A stretch of DNA of 18,600 nucleotides from AG11 sp036383935 (GCA_036383935.1 DASVNI010000480.1:1-18600); one strand, 5' to 3'; counted from the first letter of the stretch, positions 1 through 7,696 are shown. Notes: generated by a model not told the origin, from the sequence alone. A program made the numbers and translations.

Positions 1-1179
1 GTTCGCCGCGCCGCCATTCTCTCCGCCGGAGATGGTGATGAGGCGCGCCCCGGCCAGCGCGTCGGCGATCTTCGGCGCGATGGCCGGCAGCATCTCGATC
101 TGGCGATAGCGGAAGTAGCTCTCGCCGCCGGCGGCGATCGCCTGGTTCACCTTCTCGATCGCTTCGGCCTGCGCCGCGGCGACGGTACGGATGCGGATCG
201 CCTCCGCTTCCGCGGCGGCCTGGGCCTCGATCGTCACGCGCTCCGCGTCGGCGCGCGCCTGCGCGATCTGCGTCGCGTCGAGCTCCGCGACGCGCTGCAC
301 GCCCATCGCTTCCTGACGCTTGGCTTCGGCCTGCGCGATGAGCGCAGCGTTCGCGGCGCGCGTCTGCTCGAGCTCACGCTGCTTGTCGGAGATATTGCGC
401 TCGGCCTCGAGCTGCGCCTCCTTCGCGCGGCGGGCCTGCTGTGCCGAGACGATGTCGGCGGTCGCCTGCGCCTCGGCGGCGGACATGCGGCGACGCGCAT
501 CGGCCACCTCGCTCTGCACGACCTTGATGTTGAGCGAGTTGAAGATGAGGCCGAGGTCGGTGAGCTCGCGCGAGCATGCCTTGCGGATGATCACGGCGAG
601 CGGATCGTCGTCGTCCTCCGGCGAATCATTCGAGTCCGACGAAACGAGTGCGCGCGGTGTGGGCGGCGCGACCGCGGTGGACGACGATGTGCCCGGGGGA
701 AGCGCGCGCGACGGGCCCTTGGCGGAGAAGAGCTGATCGTGCGTGAGCAGGTTGATGGCGCGGCGGCCGGAGCTGGAGAGCAGGTCGGTGATCGTGTTCA
801 TCTGATCGACTTCCGGCTTGGCGAAGAAGCGGTTCGCCGCCGTCTTGATCAGCTGGTCGGTGTCGCCAACGGAGACGATCGCGCTGGCGAGCACGCGCAC
901 CTTGATCGGCTGCGGCGTGCCGTGCTCGTCGAGATCGGCCGTCTGGTCGGTGATGTCGAGATCGACGTTGATCACCTTGCTGGAGATCGTCGTGCCGGTG
1001 GTGAGCAGCGGGATCTCCTTCGACTTGCCAGGACCGCGATAGATGACCGTGCCGCCGGCGAGCCAGCTCACGAGCCGGATCGTGCCCGCTTCGACGTTGC
1101 GCAGGAACGACGCGACGATCATGGGCAGCACGACCAGGACACCGAAGACGATGCCGGCGATGAGAATCAGGGTTGTCAT
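1..1179 (-). CDS. Flotillin-like SPFH/band 7 protein, C-terminus cut by the window edge
   Basis: Membrane scaffold protein of the flotillin type, expected to form oligomers on membrane microdomains. The visible 393 residues begin at ATG 1179 and run to base 1 with no stop. Residues 1-25 form a hydrophobic N-terminal anchor (TTLILIAGIVFGVLVVLP). Residues about 28-220 are the SPFH domain, followed at about 225-345 by a long Ala/Glu/Gln/Arg-rich coiled coil typical of flotillins, then a segment containing YFRYRQIEMLPAIAPKIADA, which resembles the flotillin C-terminal region. Odd point: residues about 152-192 are a Ser/Pro/Asp-rich low-complexity insertion (SNDSPEDDDDP) inside the SPFH part. It starts 28 nt after the NfeD-like gene on the same strand, the classic NfeD-flotillin pairing, so they are probably co-transcribed. 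No clear Shine-Dalgarno precedes the start. Family call is firm; cargo and function in this organism are unknown. Confidence 0.9.
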   Translation of the reverse strand, partial: MTTLILIAGIVFGVLVVLPMIVASFLRNVEAGTIRLVSWLAGGTVIYRGPGKSKEIPLLTTGTTISSKVINVDLDITDQTADLDEHGTPQPIKVRVLASAIVSVGDTDQLIKTAANRFFAKPEVDQMNTITDLLSSSGRRAINLLTHDQLFSAKGPSRALPPGTSSSTAVAPPTPRALVSSDSNDSPEDDDDPLAVIIRKACSRELTDLGLIFNSLNIKVVQSEVADARRRMSAAEAQATADIVSAQQARRAKEAQLEAERNISDKQRELEQTRAANAALIAQAEAKRQEAMGVQRVAELDATQIAQARADAERVTIEAQAAAEAEAIRIRTVAAAQAEAIEKVNQAIAAGGESYFRYRQIEMLPAIAPKIADALAGARLITISGGENGGAAN

Positions 1180-1207
1180 ATATGGCGAAGTGGGGGAATG
1201 CGTCCGG

Positions 1208-1864
1208 TCAGGATTCTGGCACGCGGACGGTGCAGCGATTGCGCGCGGCGTCGATGCTCGAGACGCGAACGACGTCGCCCGAGCGGATGCGCGCGCCGCG
1301 CGCGCGATCGTCCGGAGCGAGCGTCGCCAGGAGCTGCACGATCTGTCCATCGACATCCAACGCGACCAGCCCCTGGCCATTCGCGTCGAATCCCATCACG
1401 GCTCGAGCGTCGTCCTCGATCGCGCTCTCGAGCGTCGCGGCCGGCGCGGACTCGAAGCGGAAGAGCATGCGCCAGAGCGGACCAACGAGCAGGCCCTCGA
1501 ACGCGGCCGCGGCGAGCACGGCGGCGCCCACGCGCCACGGCTCGCCAAGCGGCGTGGCGAGAAGCCCACCCGCGCCGAAGCCGACGAGCAGCGCGAACAG
1601 CACGCGCGGCGAGAGGAGGGACATGATCCACCCCGCACCCTGCTCGTTGGCGTGCTGTGCGTGATGTGTGTGCGCCGCGTGCGAGGCGCCGTGTCCCGCG
1701 TGCGCGGAGTGCTGGCCGGTGTGAGCGTGACCGGCGTGGCTCGCGTGTCCGCCGTGCGCACCATGGCCGCCGTGTCCGACGTGCCCGAGCTGGGCGAACC
1801 CTCCCACCGCCATCGCGGCGAGCCCGGTGCCGCCGAGAGCGAGGCAGAAGCCATAGAGGTCCAT
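1208..1864 (-). CDS. NfeD-like membrane protein with a histidine-rich segment, flotillin partner
   Basis: Probable 218-residue partner of the adjacent flotillin. Residues 5-25 are a first membrane segment. Residues 28-71 carry 16 histidines in GHGGH/SHAGH-type spacing. Residues about 85-130 hold two further hydrophobic segments (VLFALLVGFGAGGLL; RVGAAVLAAAAFEGLLVG). Residues about 140-218 look like a small beta-rich OB-fold as in NfeD proteins, ending in DVVRVSSIDAARNRCTVRV. NfeD proteins bind or assist SPFH proteins, and the gene order here matches. The ATG at 1864 was chosen because an upstream in-frame GTG at 1924 would start inside the stem-loop at 1916-1948. No clear ribosome binding site is visible for either start. 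The His-rich stretch suggests metal binding, which is inference. The NfeD call rests on topology, C-terminal pattern and neighbour, not on a diagnostic motif. Confidence 0.75.
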   Translation of the reverse strand: MDLYGFCLALGGTGLAAMAVGGFAQLGHVGHGGHGAHGGHASHAGHAHTGQHSAHAGHGASHAAHTHHAQHANEQGAGWIMSLLSPRVLFALLVGFGAGGLLATPLGEPWRVGAAVLAAAAFEGLLVGPLWRMLFRFESAPAATLESAIEDDARAVMGFDANGQGLVALDVDGQIVQLLATLAPDDRARGARIRSGDVVRVSSIDAARNRCTVRVPES

Positions 1865-1915
1865 ATACCAAATACTACGTGCTGGCGGGCCGGTTGGTGA
1901 CGGGGGGTAACGCAA

Positions 1916-1948
1916 CGGGGGCACATCGAACCGTCCGATGTGCCCCCG
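1916..1948 (-). terminator. 13-bp perfect stem-loop downstream of the glutamine synthetase gene
   Basis: Left arm CGGGGGCACATCG (1916-1928) and right arm CGATGTGCCCCCG (1936-1948) pair perfectly around a 7-nt loop. It lies 32 nt past the glutamine synthetase stop and 52 nt before the NfeD-like start, all on the minus strand. This suits a transcription terminator separating the two units. The T-run on the minus strand is poor (GTTGCGTT), so it may instead be a partly Rho-dependent or mRNA-stabilising hairpin. The remainder of the 1865-1979 spacer shows no convincing promoter. Confidence 0.65.
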
Positions 1949-1979
1949 CGACCCTTAACCAATCAACCGTCGAGCCAGC

Positions 1980-4208
1980 TTACACCGGGAAGAGGATCTC
2001 CCGGTACTTCGGCAGCGGCCAGGCATCGTCGGAGATCGTGAGCTCGATCGCGTCGGACGCCTCGCGGGCGGCCAGCATCGCATCCGCTCCGGTGGACGTC
2101 AGGAACTTCGCCTGCTTCGGCAGGTCGTCGTGCAGCCCCTCCCCCTGCTCGATCGCGGCGGCGAGGGCGTCACGCTTCGTGCGGAGCGTGGCGATCAGCG
2201 CGCCGATCTCGTTGGCTGCGTCGACCTGCGGCACGTTCTTGATGCCGGCCGAGACCGCGTTCGCCGCGGCAGCGGCGAGCGAGCCCGAGTAGCTGAACGC
2301 CGCGGGGATGACGAGCGTGTCGACCATCTCCTTGAGCGTGTGCATCTCGATGAGGATGTCCTTCACGTACCGCTCCAGGCGCACGTGATAGCGCGACTCG
2401 AGCTCCGCCTTGTTCAGGATGCCGAGCTTGTTGAGCAGCGTGCGCGCGGGACGGCTGACGAGCTGCTCGAGCGCTTCGGGGGTGCGGCGGAGGTTCGGCA
2501 AGCCGCGCTTCGCGGCCTCCTTCACCCACTCGTCGGAGTAGTTGTTCCCCTCGAAGCGGATCGCGGCGGTGTCCTTGAAGATCGGGCGCACGACGGCGAG
2601 CACGACGTCGTCCACCGACTTGTTCTTCTTGAGGTTGGCCTTGATCTCCTCGATGATCTCGCCGAGCGCCTCGGCAACGGCGGCGTTGAGGAGCACGATC
2701 GGGAAGGCGATCGACGCGGACGAGCCGACGGCGCGGAACTCGAACTTGTTCCCCGTGAAGGCGAAGGGCGACGTGCGGTTGCGGTCCGTGTTGTCCTTCT
2801 CGACTTCAGGCAGCTTGGCGACGCCGAGCTTGAGCATCGCCTGCGCGGCGTTGGCCGACGTCTTCCCGGCGGCGATCGACTCGATCATCGCCGTGAGGCT
2901 CGCGCCCATGAAGACGGAGATGATGGCCGGCGGCGCCTCGTTGGCGCCGAGTCGGTGCTCGTTGCCGCTCGACGCGATACCAGCGCGCAGCACGCCGGCG
3001 TGACGGTGCACGCCCTTCAGCACGGCGGCAAGGAAGAGCAGGAAGCGAATGTTCTGGTGCGGCGTCTTGCCGGGCTTCAGCAGGTTGAAGCCGTCGAGCT
3101 CCGGGTTGTCCGCGGCGATGGCGAGCGACCAGTTGCAATGCTTGCCCGAGCCGTTGATGCCGGCGAAGGGCTTCTCGTTCAGGAGCGCCTGGAGCCCGTG
3201 GCGCAGCGCGACGCGGCGCAGCACGGCCATCGCCATCTGGTTGTGATCGACCGCGATGTCGGTCTCCTCGAACATCGGCGCCATCTCGAACTGCGAGGGC
3301 GCGACTTCGTTGTGACGCGTCACGATCGGCACGCCGAGCTTGTACAGCTCGTGCTCCGCCTCGGCGATGCACGCCTGGATGCGCTCCGGGATGCCGCCGA
3401 AGTAGTGATCTTCGAGCTGCTGGCCGCGCGGGGGCGGCGCGCCGACGAGCGTACGGCCGGCCATCACGAGGTCGGGGCGCAGCGCGAAGTGGCTGCGGTC
3501 GATGAGGAAGTACTCCTGCTCGGGTCCGAGCGTGGTGAAGACGCGCTGCACGCCCTTGTCGCCGATGAGCTCGAGCAGCTCGATCGCCTTGGCGGAGAGC
3601 GCATCGGAGCTGCGGAGCAGCGGCGTCATCTCGTCGAGCGCCTCACCGTTGTAGCCGATGAAGACCGACGGAATGCACAGCGTCTTCGTGCCACCTGCCT
3701 CGACGATGAACACCGGGCTCGCCGGGTTCCACGCCGTGTAACCGCGGGCTTCCCACGTGGCGCGCAGGCCGCCGGAAGGGAAGCTCGACGCGTCCGGCTC
3801 GCTCTGGATCAGCTGCGAACCGCTGAACGACTCGAGCGGCTGGCGATCGTCGTCGAAGTTGAGGAAGGCGTCGTGCTTCTCAGCCGTGAGACCCGTCTGC
3901 GGCTGGAACCAGTGCGTGAAGTGCGTCACGCCACGACCGATCGCCCACTCCTTGATGACCTGCGCAACGGTGGGCGCGATCTCGAGATCGAGCTTCTTCC
4001 CGTGCCGGATGGCCGCGACGAGCTTCGCGTAGACGTCCTTGGGCAGCTTGTCGCGCATCTGACGCGCGCCGAAGGTGTTGACGCCGAAGTAGGTCGAGGT
4101 CGGTACGGCTGCGTGCCCATCGCCGTTGTTGCTGAAGGCTGTCTTGGGGAGGCGCGAGGCCAGTTCACGCAGTGATGTCTTACGCGAGGGGTGAGCGGGG
4201 GCGGTCAT
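1980..4208 (-). CDS. glnN: Type III glutamine synthetase (GSIII)
   Basis: Makes glutamine from glutamate, ammonia and ATP in the cytoplasm; key step of nitrogen assimilation. At 742 residues from ATG 4208 it has the length of the large GSIII class, not the ~450-residue GSI. GSIII signatures are visible in order: THWFQP (about 97), EPDASSFPSGG (137), TLGPEQEYFL (226), RHNEVAPSQFEMAP (298), INGSGKHCNWS (351) and SGNEHRLGANEAPPA (414), the last being the ATP/glutamate-binding core. The ATG at 4208 matches where GSIII homology begins. An in-frame GTG at 4253 would add 15 residues (QFLQFQSPLPQPEP) and is less likely. Neither start has an obvious ribosome binding site. A perfect 7-bp inverted repeat lies upstream at 4262-4284. 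It is flanked by an MFS gene on the same strand, with no other nitrogen-metabolism gene adjacent. Confidence 0.95.
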   Translation of the reverse strand: MTAPAHPSRKTSLRELASRLPKTAFSNNGDGHAAVPTSTYFGVNTFGARQMRDKLPKDVYAKLVAAIRHGKKLDLEIAPTVAQVIKEWAIGRGVTHFTHWFQPQTGLTAEKHDAFLNFDDDRQPLESFSGSQLIQSEPDASSFPSGGLRATWEARGYTAWNPASPVFIVEAGGTKTLCIPSVFIGYNGEALDEMTPLLRSSDALSAKAIELLELIGDKGVQRVFTTLGPEQEYFLIDRSHFALRPDLVMAGRTLVGAPPPRGQQLEDHYFGGIPERIQACIAEAEHELYKLGVPIVTRHNEVAPSQFEMAPMFEETDIAVDHNQMAMAVLRRVALRHGLQALLNEKPFAGINGSGKHCNWSLAIAADNPELDGFNLLKPGKTPHQNIRFLLFLAAVLKGVHRHAGVLRAGIASSGNEHRLGANEAPPAIISVFMGASLTAMIESIAAGKTSANAAQAMLKLGVAKLPEVEKDNTDRNRTSPFAFTGNKFEFRAVGSSASIAFPIVLLNAAVAEALGEIIEEIKANLKKNKSVDDVVLAVVRPIFKDTAAIRFEGNNYSDEWVKEAAKRGLPNLRRTPEALEQLVSRPARTLLNKLGILNKAELESRYHVRLERYVKDILIEMHTLKEMVDTLVIPAAFSYSGSLAAAAANAVSAGIKNVPQVDAANEIGALIATLRTKRDALAAAIEQGEGLHDDLPKQAKFLTSTGADAMLAAREASDAIELTISDDAWPLPKYREILFPV

Positions 4209-4261
4209 GGGCTCGGGCTGAGGGAGTGGCGACTGAAACTGCAGAAATTGCACGGCTTGGC

Positions 4262-4284
4262 GACCAATCTAGCTATAATTGGTC
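4262..4284. promoter_or_regulatory. Inverted repeat GACCAAT-N9-ATTGGTC in the glutamine synthetase leader
   Basis: A perfect 7-bp inverted repeat with a 9-nt AT-rich spacer (CTAGCTATA on plus) sits 54-76 nt upstream of the chosen glutamine synthetase start, in an AT-rich island (about 4235-4370) that contrasts with its surroundings. On the minus strand the spacer contains TATAGC, a possible -10, with TTTCCT 17 nt upstream as a poor -35. An operator overlapping the promoter of a nitrogen-assimilation gene is plausible, but the regulator is unknown. Only 123 nt separate the start from the MFS gene, so the promoter must lie here or inside that gene. Confidence 0.4.
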
Positions 4285-4331
4285 CAACAAAGCAAGGAAA
4301 TCTGCTCAAAATTGCAGAATGCGCATCAGAA

Positions 4332-5600
4332 TCAGGCAATTCTGCCCAAATTCCGGAGCCGAGGAACCAGCTTGGCGGTCAATCCGACGACGACGAGCGC
4401 GGCCGACCCGCCGAGCACGACCGCGGGGACGGTGCCGAAGAGCCGTGCGGCGACGCCCGACTCGAAAGCGCCGAGCTCGTTGGATGAGCCGATGAAGATG
4501 GAATTGACCGCGGAGACCCGGCCGAGCATCTGCGACGGAGTCAGCAGCTGGATGAGCGTGGATCGGATGACGACGCTCACGTTATCGGCCATTCCGCTCA
4601 GTGCAAGCAAACCGAGCGAGAGATAGAAGCTTCGCGACAGACCGAAGCCGACGATCGCGAGCGCGAACACGGCGACGGCGAGCAGCATGGTGCGGCCGGC
4701 GCGCCGGAAGGGTGGGCGATGGGCGAGGAAGATGCCCATCGTGACCGCACCCGCGGCCGGCGCCGCGCGGAGAAGGCCGAGTCCCTGGGGGCCGACCTTG
4801 AGAATCTCCGAGGCGAACACGGGAAGCAGCGCTTCGGCGCCGCCCAGGAAAACGGAGAAGAGATCGAGCGAGAGCGCGGCGAGGATGGCGTGCTCGCTCC
4901 ACACGAAGCGCAGGCCGGTGAGCAGCTCGGCGACCATGGTCTCGTTCTGCAGGACGCGCGGCACTCGGGTGTAGCGCATCATCAGAAAGGCGGCGAGCGC
5001 GACGAGCATCAGCAGCGCGGCGACGGCGTAGGAGAAGTGGGCGCCGGCGAAGCCGTAGAGCAGTCCTCCGATGGCCGGCCCGATCACCGAGGCGGTCTGC
5101 CAGGTGCTGCTGCGCCAGGCGATCGCGTTCTGGAACATGGAGCGCGGAATGATCTCGGCGCTCAACGCCTGGCGTGCGGGCTGGAGGATGCCGCGCGAGA
5201 CGCCGCTGACGAAGATCACCACATAGATGGGAACGACACCGACGCGAAGGAGCAGCGAAGGCGTGGTGCTCAGAACGAACAGCGCGATCGAGCAGCAGGC
5301 GAGCACGAAGAGCGCGGAGACGCTGATGGCGCGCCGGTTTCGCCGATCGGCGAGGTAGCCCGCCGGGAGCGCGACTCCAATGAAGGGGAGCGCCTCGGCG
5401 AGACCGATGAGGCCGAGTGAGAGCGGGTCGTGGGTCAGTCCATAGACCTGCCAGCCGACGACGACCGCCTGGAGCTGCGAGCTGACCACCATCGCGAACA
5501 TGCTGATGATGAACCAGCGGAACTCGCGGTGGCGAAGCGCGGCGTAGGAGTCGTGCGGTTGGATCGCCGCGACGTCCGCCGGCGTGGTGCTCTCGAGCAT
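4332..5600 (-). CDS. MFS exporter of the EntS/MFS_3 type
   Basis: A 422-residue inner-membrane transporter with about twelve hydrophobic segments. After the first segment pair comes the MFS loop 2-3 signature GYLADRRNRR (about 81-90). Other features are SGVSRGILQPARQALSAEII (about 133-152, split here only as a marker) and RSTLIQLLTPSQMLGRVSAV in the second half, typical of the MFS_3/EntS branch, whose members export siderophores, drugs or other small molecules by proton antiport. ATG at 5600 gives an N-terminus that reaches the first membrane helix after about 28 polar residues. The stop is 77 nt before the GTG alternative start of the glutamine synthetase gene. Its promoter must lie in the 104-bp divergent spacer shared with the ECF sigma gene. 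The substrate cannot be told from sequence. Confidence 0.88.
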   Translation of the reverse strand: MLESTTPADVAAIQPHDSYAALRHREFRWFIISMFAMVVSSQLQAVVVGWQVYGLTHDPLSLGLIGLAEALPFIGVALPAGYLADRRNRRAISVSALFVLACCSIALFVLSTTPSLLLRVGVVPIYVVIFVSGVSRGILQPARQALSAEIIPRSMFQNAIAWRSSTWQTASVIGPAIGGLLYGFAGAHFSYAVAALLMLVALAAFLMMRYTRVPRVLQNETMVAELLTGLRFVWSEHAILAALSLDLFSVFLGGAEALLPVFASEILKVGPQGLGLLRAAPAAGAVTMGIFLAHRPPFRRAGRTMLLAVAVFALAIVGFGLSRSFYLSLGLLALSGMADNVSVVIRSTLIQLLTPSQMLGRVSAVNSIFIGSSNELGAFESGVAARLFGTVPAVVLGGSAALVVVGLTAKLVPRLRNLGRIA

Positions 5601-5636
5601 GATCGCACGATATAGAAGGCGATGGTGGAGTGGCAG

Positions 5637-5676
5637 TGCGGGGATGCGGGAATGCGGAGATGCGGGAGTGCGGTGA
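5637..5676. repeat. Five tandem 8-bp units TGCGGNNN in the MFS/ECF spacer
   Basis: Five consecutive octamers: TGCGGGGA, TGCGGGAA, TGCGGAGA, TGCGGGAG and TGCGGTGA. They fill much of the divergent spacer between the MFS start (5600) and the sigma factor start (5705). All keep TGCGG and are purine-rich afterwards, apart from the T in the last copy. It could be a slipped-strand microsatellite or an iterated protein-binding site; its position between two divergent starts makes a regulatory effect possible. No confident -35/-10 pair was found around it. Confidence 0.85.
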
Positions 5677-5704
5677 AAAACGGGTCGGGCTACATTGGGC
5701 GCCT

Positions 5705-6370
5705 ATGAATCCGACGCCCGCACCGCGGCCGTATCCGGAATCGGGGAGAGCCATTCCCGAAGGACGGGAGACGGCGCTCGCCGGAGGTGGCGCGGGGGCG
5801 GAGGACGTCGCGCTCGTGCGCGCGATGGCGGACGGCGATGAACGGGCGCTCGGCGCGCTGTACGACAGGTGGAACGCGGTCGTGCACGGCGTGGTCGCTC
5901 GGGTTCTCCGAGGGCCCGACGACGTCGAGGAGGTGGTCGAAGAGACCTTCTGGCAGGCGTGGCGACAGGCGTCGCGGTTCGATCCGGCGCGCGGCGCGGT
6001 GCAGACCTGGCTTCTCACCATCGCGCGGAGCCGCGCACTCGATCGGGTTCGTGCTCTCCGGCGTCGACGGGAAACTCCGCTCGAGGGAGATGACGGGGAG
6101 GTCGTGGTGCAGCAGATCGCTCCGGGTGATCCGGGCGTCGACGCCGAGTCCTCGGAACGGGGACGAATCGTGGCGGCGGCGCTCGCGGAGCTGCCGGCGG
6201 AGCAACGCGAAGCGTTGGAGCTGGGGTACTACGGTGGGTTGAGCCAATCCGAGATCGCCGAACGAACTGGCCAACCGCTCGGCACGGTGAAGACGAGGAT
6301 GAGGCTGGCGATGCAGAAGCTGCGAAGTCGGCTGCAGGTCCTCCGCAGCGAAGGTGGGGGGGCGCCATGA
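5705..6370 (+). CDS. ECF-family RNA polymerase sigma factor
   Basis: A 221-residue alternative sigma factor that should direct RNA polymerase to its own stress or envelope regulon. Region 2 runs from about residue 42 (ALGALYDRWNAVVHGVVARV) through DDVEEVVEETFWQAWRQ and the -10-binding TWLLTIARSRALDRVRA. Region 4 is the helix-turn-helix ELPAEQREALELGYYGGLSQ continuing to SEIAERTGQPLGTVKTRM. Regions 1 and 3 are absent, as usual for ECF sigmas. ATG 5705 is preferred over upstream frames running through the octamer repeat. The stop overlaps the next ATG in an ATGA, so it is translationally coupled to its anti-sigma partner, a SigK/RskA-like arrangement. The N-terminal about 35 residues are Pro/Gly-rich and non-conserved. 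Confidence 0.95.
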   Translation: MNPTPAPRPYPESGRAIPEGRETALAGGGAGAEDVALVRAMADGDERALGALYDRWNAVVHGVVARVLRGPDDVEEVVEETFWQAWRQASRFDPARGAVQTWLLTIARSRALDRVRALRRRRETPLEGDDGEVVVQQIAPGDPGVDAESSERGRIVAAALAELPAEQREALELGYYGGLSQSEIAERTGQPLGTVKTRMRLAMQKLRSRLQVLRSEGGGAP

Positions 6371-7230
6371 GCGACGGCATGACACACGAAGCGGCCAGCG
6401 AAGCGCTGGAGGCTCTCGCGCTCGATGCGCTGGACGCATCCGAGCGTGAGGGCGTGATGGCGCACGTCGCCGGCTGCGCCGAGTGTCAGCGCGAGCTCGC
6501 GGCGCTCGAGAGCGTGGCGAGTGAGATCGCACTCGCGGCACCTCCGCTGCCGATGGCGCCGGCGCAGCGTGACCGGATCAAGGCGCGGCTGGTAGCGCGG
6601 GCGGCGGCGGACCGGGCGGACGCGGAGCAGGCGTTCGCCGACGTGCGCGCCAAGGCGTCGCCAGACGTCACTCCGCTTCGAACGTCGCGCCGAGGAATGG
6701 GCGCGGCGAACTGGATGGCGATGGCGGCGGGACTCGTCGCCATCATGGGGGTGGGCGGATACATGCGCGCGAGTCGCGAGCAAACCGCCCTGCGGACGTC
6801 GCTACAGGAGGCGCAGGCGGAGCGCGGTGCAGGGCTCGCGGCGATGGACTCGCTGCGGACGACGCTCGAGGACCGGGATCGGATGATCGCGAACCTCACC
6901 GGAGCGCAGGTCGCGGTGATGACGCTGGCGTCGCCGAGCCCGACGCCATCGACGGGGCGGATGTTCTGGGACCAGGCGCACGATGCGTGGACGCTCGTGG
7001 CGCATCGGGTCCCAATGCCGAAGAGCGGGCGCACCTATCAGCTCTGGCTCATGACGCCGACGGCGAAGATCAACGCGGGCACCTTCATGCCGAAGCCGAA
7101 TGGCGAGGTGATGATGCGGGCGACGATGGCCATGCCGACGGACTCGCTGGCCGCGGTGGCGGTGACCGAGGAGCCGATGGGGGGGAGCCCGCAGCCGACG
7201 ACGGCGCCGATGATGGTGGCGCGCCTGTAA
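6367..7230 (+). CDS. Membrane-anchored anti-sigma factor, RskA-like
   Basis: A 287-residue partner that should hold the upstream ECF sigma inactive at the membrane. The N-terminal zinc-binding anti-sigma motif H-x3-C-x2-C is seen as HVAGCAEC (His33, Cys37, Cys40). A single membrane helix lies at about 115-133 (NWMAMAAGLVAIMGVGGYM). It is followed by a coiled coil (about 135-180) and a C-terminal RskA-type domain with FWDQAHDAWTLVAH, the YQLWLMTPTAKINAGTFMP type segment and a Met-rich tail. Topology is cytoplasmic N-terminus and periplasmic C-terminus, so release probably depends on regulated proteolysis, as for RskA. The ATG shares bases with the sigma stop codon (ATGA). Spacer 7231-7369 downstream has no gene. 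Confidence 0.92.
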   Translation: MSDGMTHEAASEALEALALDALDASEREGVMAHVAGCAECQRELAALESVASEIALAAPPLPMAPAQRDRIKARLVARAAADRADAEQAFADVRAKASPDVTPLRTSRRGMGAANWMAMAAGLVAIMGVGGYMRASREQTALRTSLQEAQAERGAGLAAMDSLRTTLEDRDRMIANLTGAQVAVMTLASPSPTPSTGRMFWDQAHDAWTLVAHRVPMPKSGRTYQLWLMTPTAKINAGTFMPKPNGEVMMRATMAMPTDSLAAVAVTEEPMGGSPQPTTAPMMVARL

Positions 7231-7288
7231 ATCCCTATCGCTCAGCCATTTAGGGCCGCCCAGGGGACTGGAACTGGCGGGGGCATTT

Positions 7289-7310
7289 CGGGTATTATTC
7301 GGGTACTATT
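7289..7310. promoter_or_regulatory. Two adjacent 11-bp direct repeats upstream of the SWIM gene
   Basis: CGGGTATTATT (7289-7299) is followed immediately by CGGGTACTATT (7300-7310), differing at one base. They lie 60-81 nt before the SWIM gene start, in a locally AT-rich patch within otherwise GC-rich DNA. TACTAT or TATTAT could serve as a -10 element, and the 11-bp period (one helical turn) would suit two protomers binding one face. No good -35 was found, so a promoter or operator role is inferred. Confidence 0.4.
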
Positions 7311-7369
7311 TCGTAGTGTGCCCGATGACGGGCAATTGTGTGCGAATCGCGCGGATTGGGAGCAGGACC

Positions 7370-7684
7370 ATGAGAGAAGTGATGATCGACATCGACGCCG
7401 GAGGGGGCGTCGACCTGGAGCGGCTGGGGCGGAGCCTCCTGCTGCATGGGGAGCGGGTGGGTGACGGCCGCTATCACGTCACCGGCGGGGAGCACGACCA
7501 CTGGGTGGATCTCTACACCACCTCGCACCCGCGATGCGACTGCGGCGACCATCTGTGGCGCGAGCAGATCTGCAAGCACATCCTCGCGGCGCTGCTGCGC
7601 GAAGGTCACGAACGCGTGGTCGAAGCGCTCGGGCAGCTGTTCCGCCGCATACAGCCTGAGCACGGGCGCGGCAAAGCCGCGTAG
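7370..7684 (+). CDS. Small SWIM zinc-finger protein
   Basis: A 104-residue protein dominated by one SWIM-type zinc finger with spacing C-x-C-x9-C-x-H: Cys56 and Cys58 in PRCDCGD, Cys68 and His70 in QICKHIL. SWIM domains bind DNA or protein partners; stand-alone copies in bacteria have no assigned role. The ATG at 7370 was chosen because AGGA sits six nt upstream (GGGAGCAGGACC before the ATG). Upstream ATG 7325 and GTG 7316 are in frame but lack such a site. It is followed by a 13-bp stem-loop, so it appears to be a single-gene transcript. It is not joined to a SNF2 helicase, the usual large partner of SWIM domains, within this window. Confidence 0.82.
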   Translation: MREVMIDIDAGGGVDLERLGRSLLLHGERVGDGRYHVTGGEHDHWVDLYTTSHPRCDCGDHLWREQICKHILAALLREGHERVVEALGQLFRRIQPEHGRGKAA

Positions 7685-7696
7685 CACGACGACGCT

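Noticed and set aside
1865..1924. N-terminal extension of the NfeD-like protein from a GTG at 1924
   Set aside because: It would start inside the stem-loop that follows the glutamine synthetase gene and adds a Pro-rich stretch unlike a membrane-protein N-terminus.
2130..4175. A very long open frame on the plus strand opposite the glutamine synthetase gene
   Set aside because: It is a mirror of the GSIII codons in high-GC DNA; its product is Arg/Asp/Val-rich without any domain, while the opposite strand encodes a full enzyme with all motifs.
4274..4279. Consensus TATAAT on the plus strand
   Set aside because: No plus-strand gene lies downstream (the DNA is the 3' part of the minus-strand MFS gene) and no -35 is suitably spaced; it arises from the AT-rich spacer of the inverted repeat.
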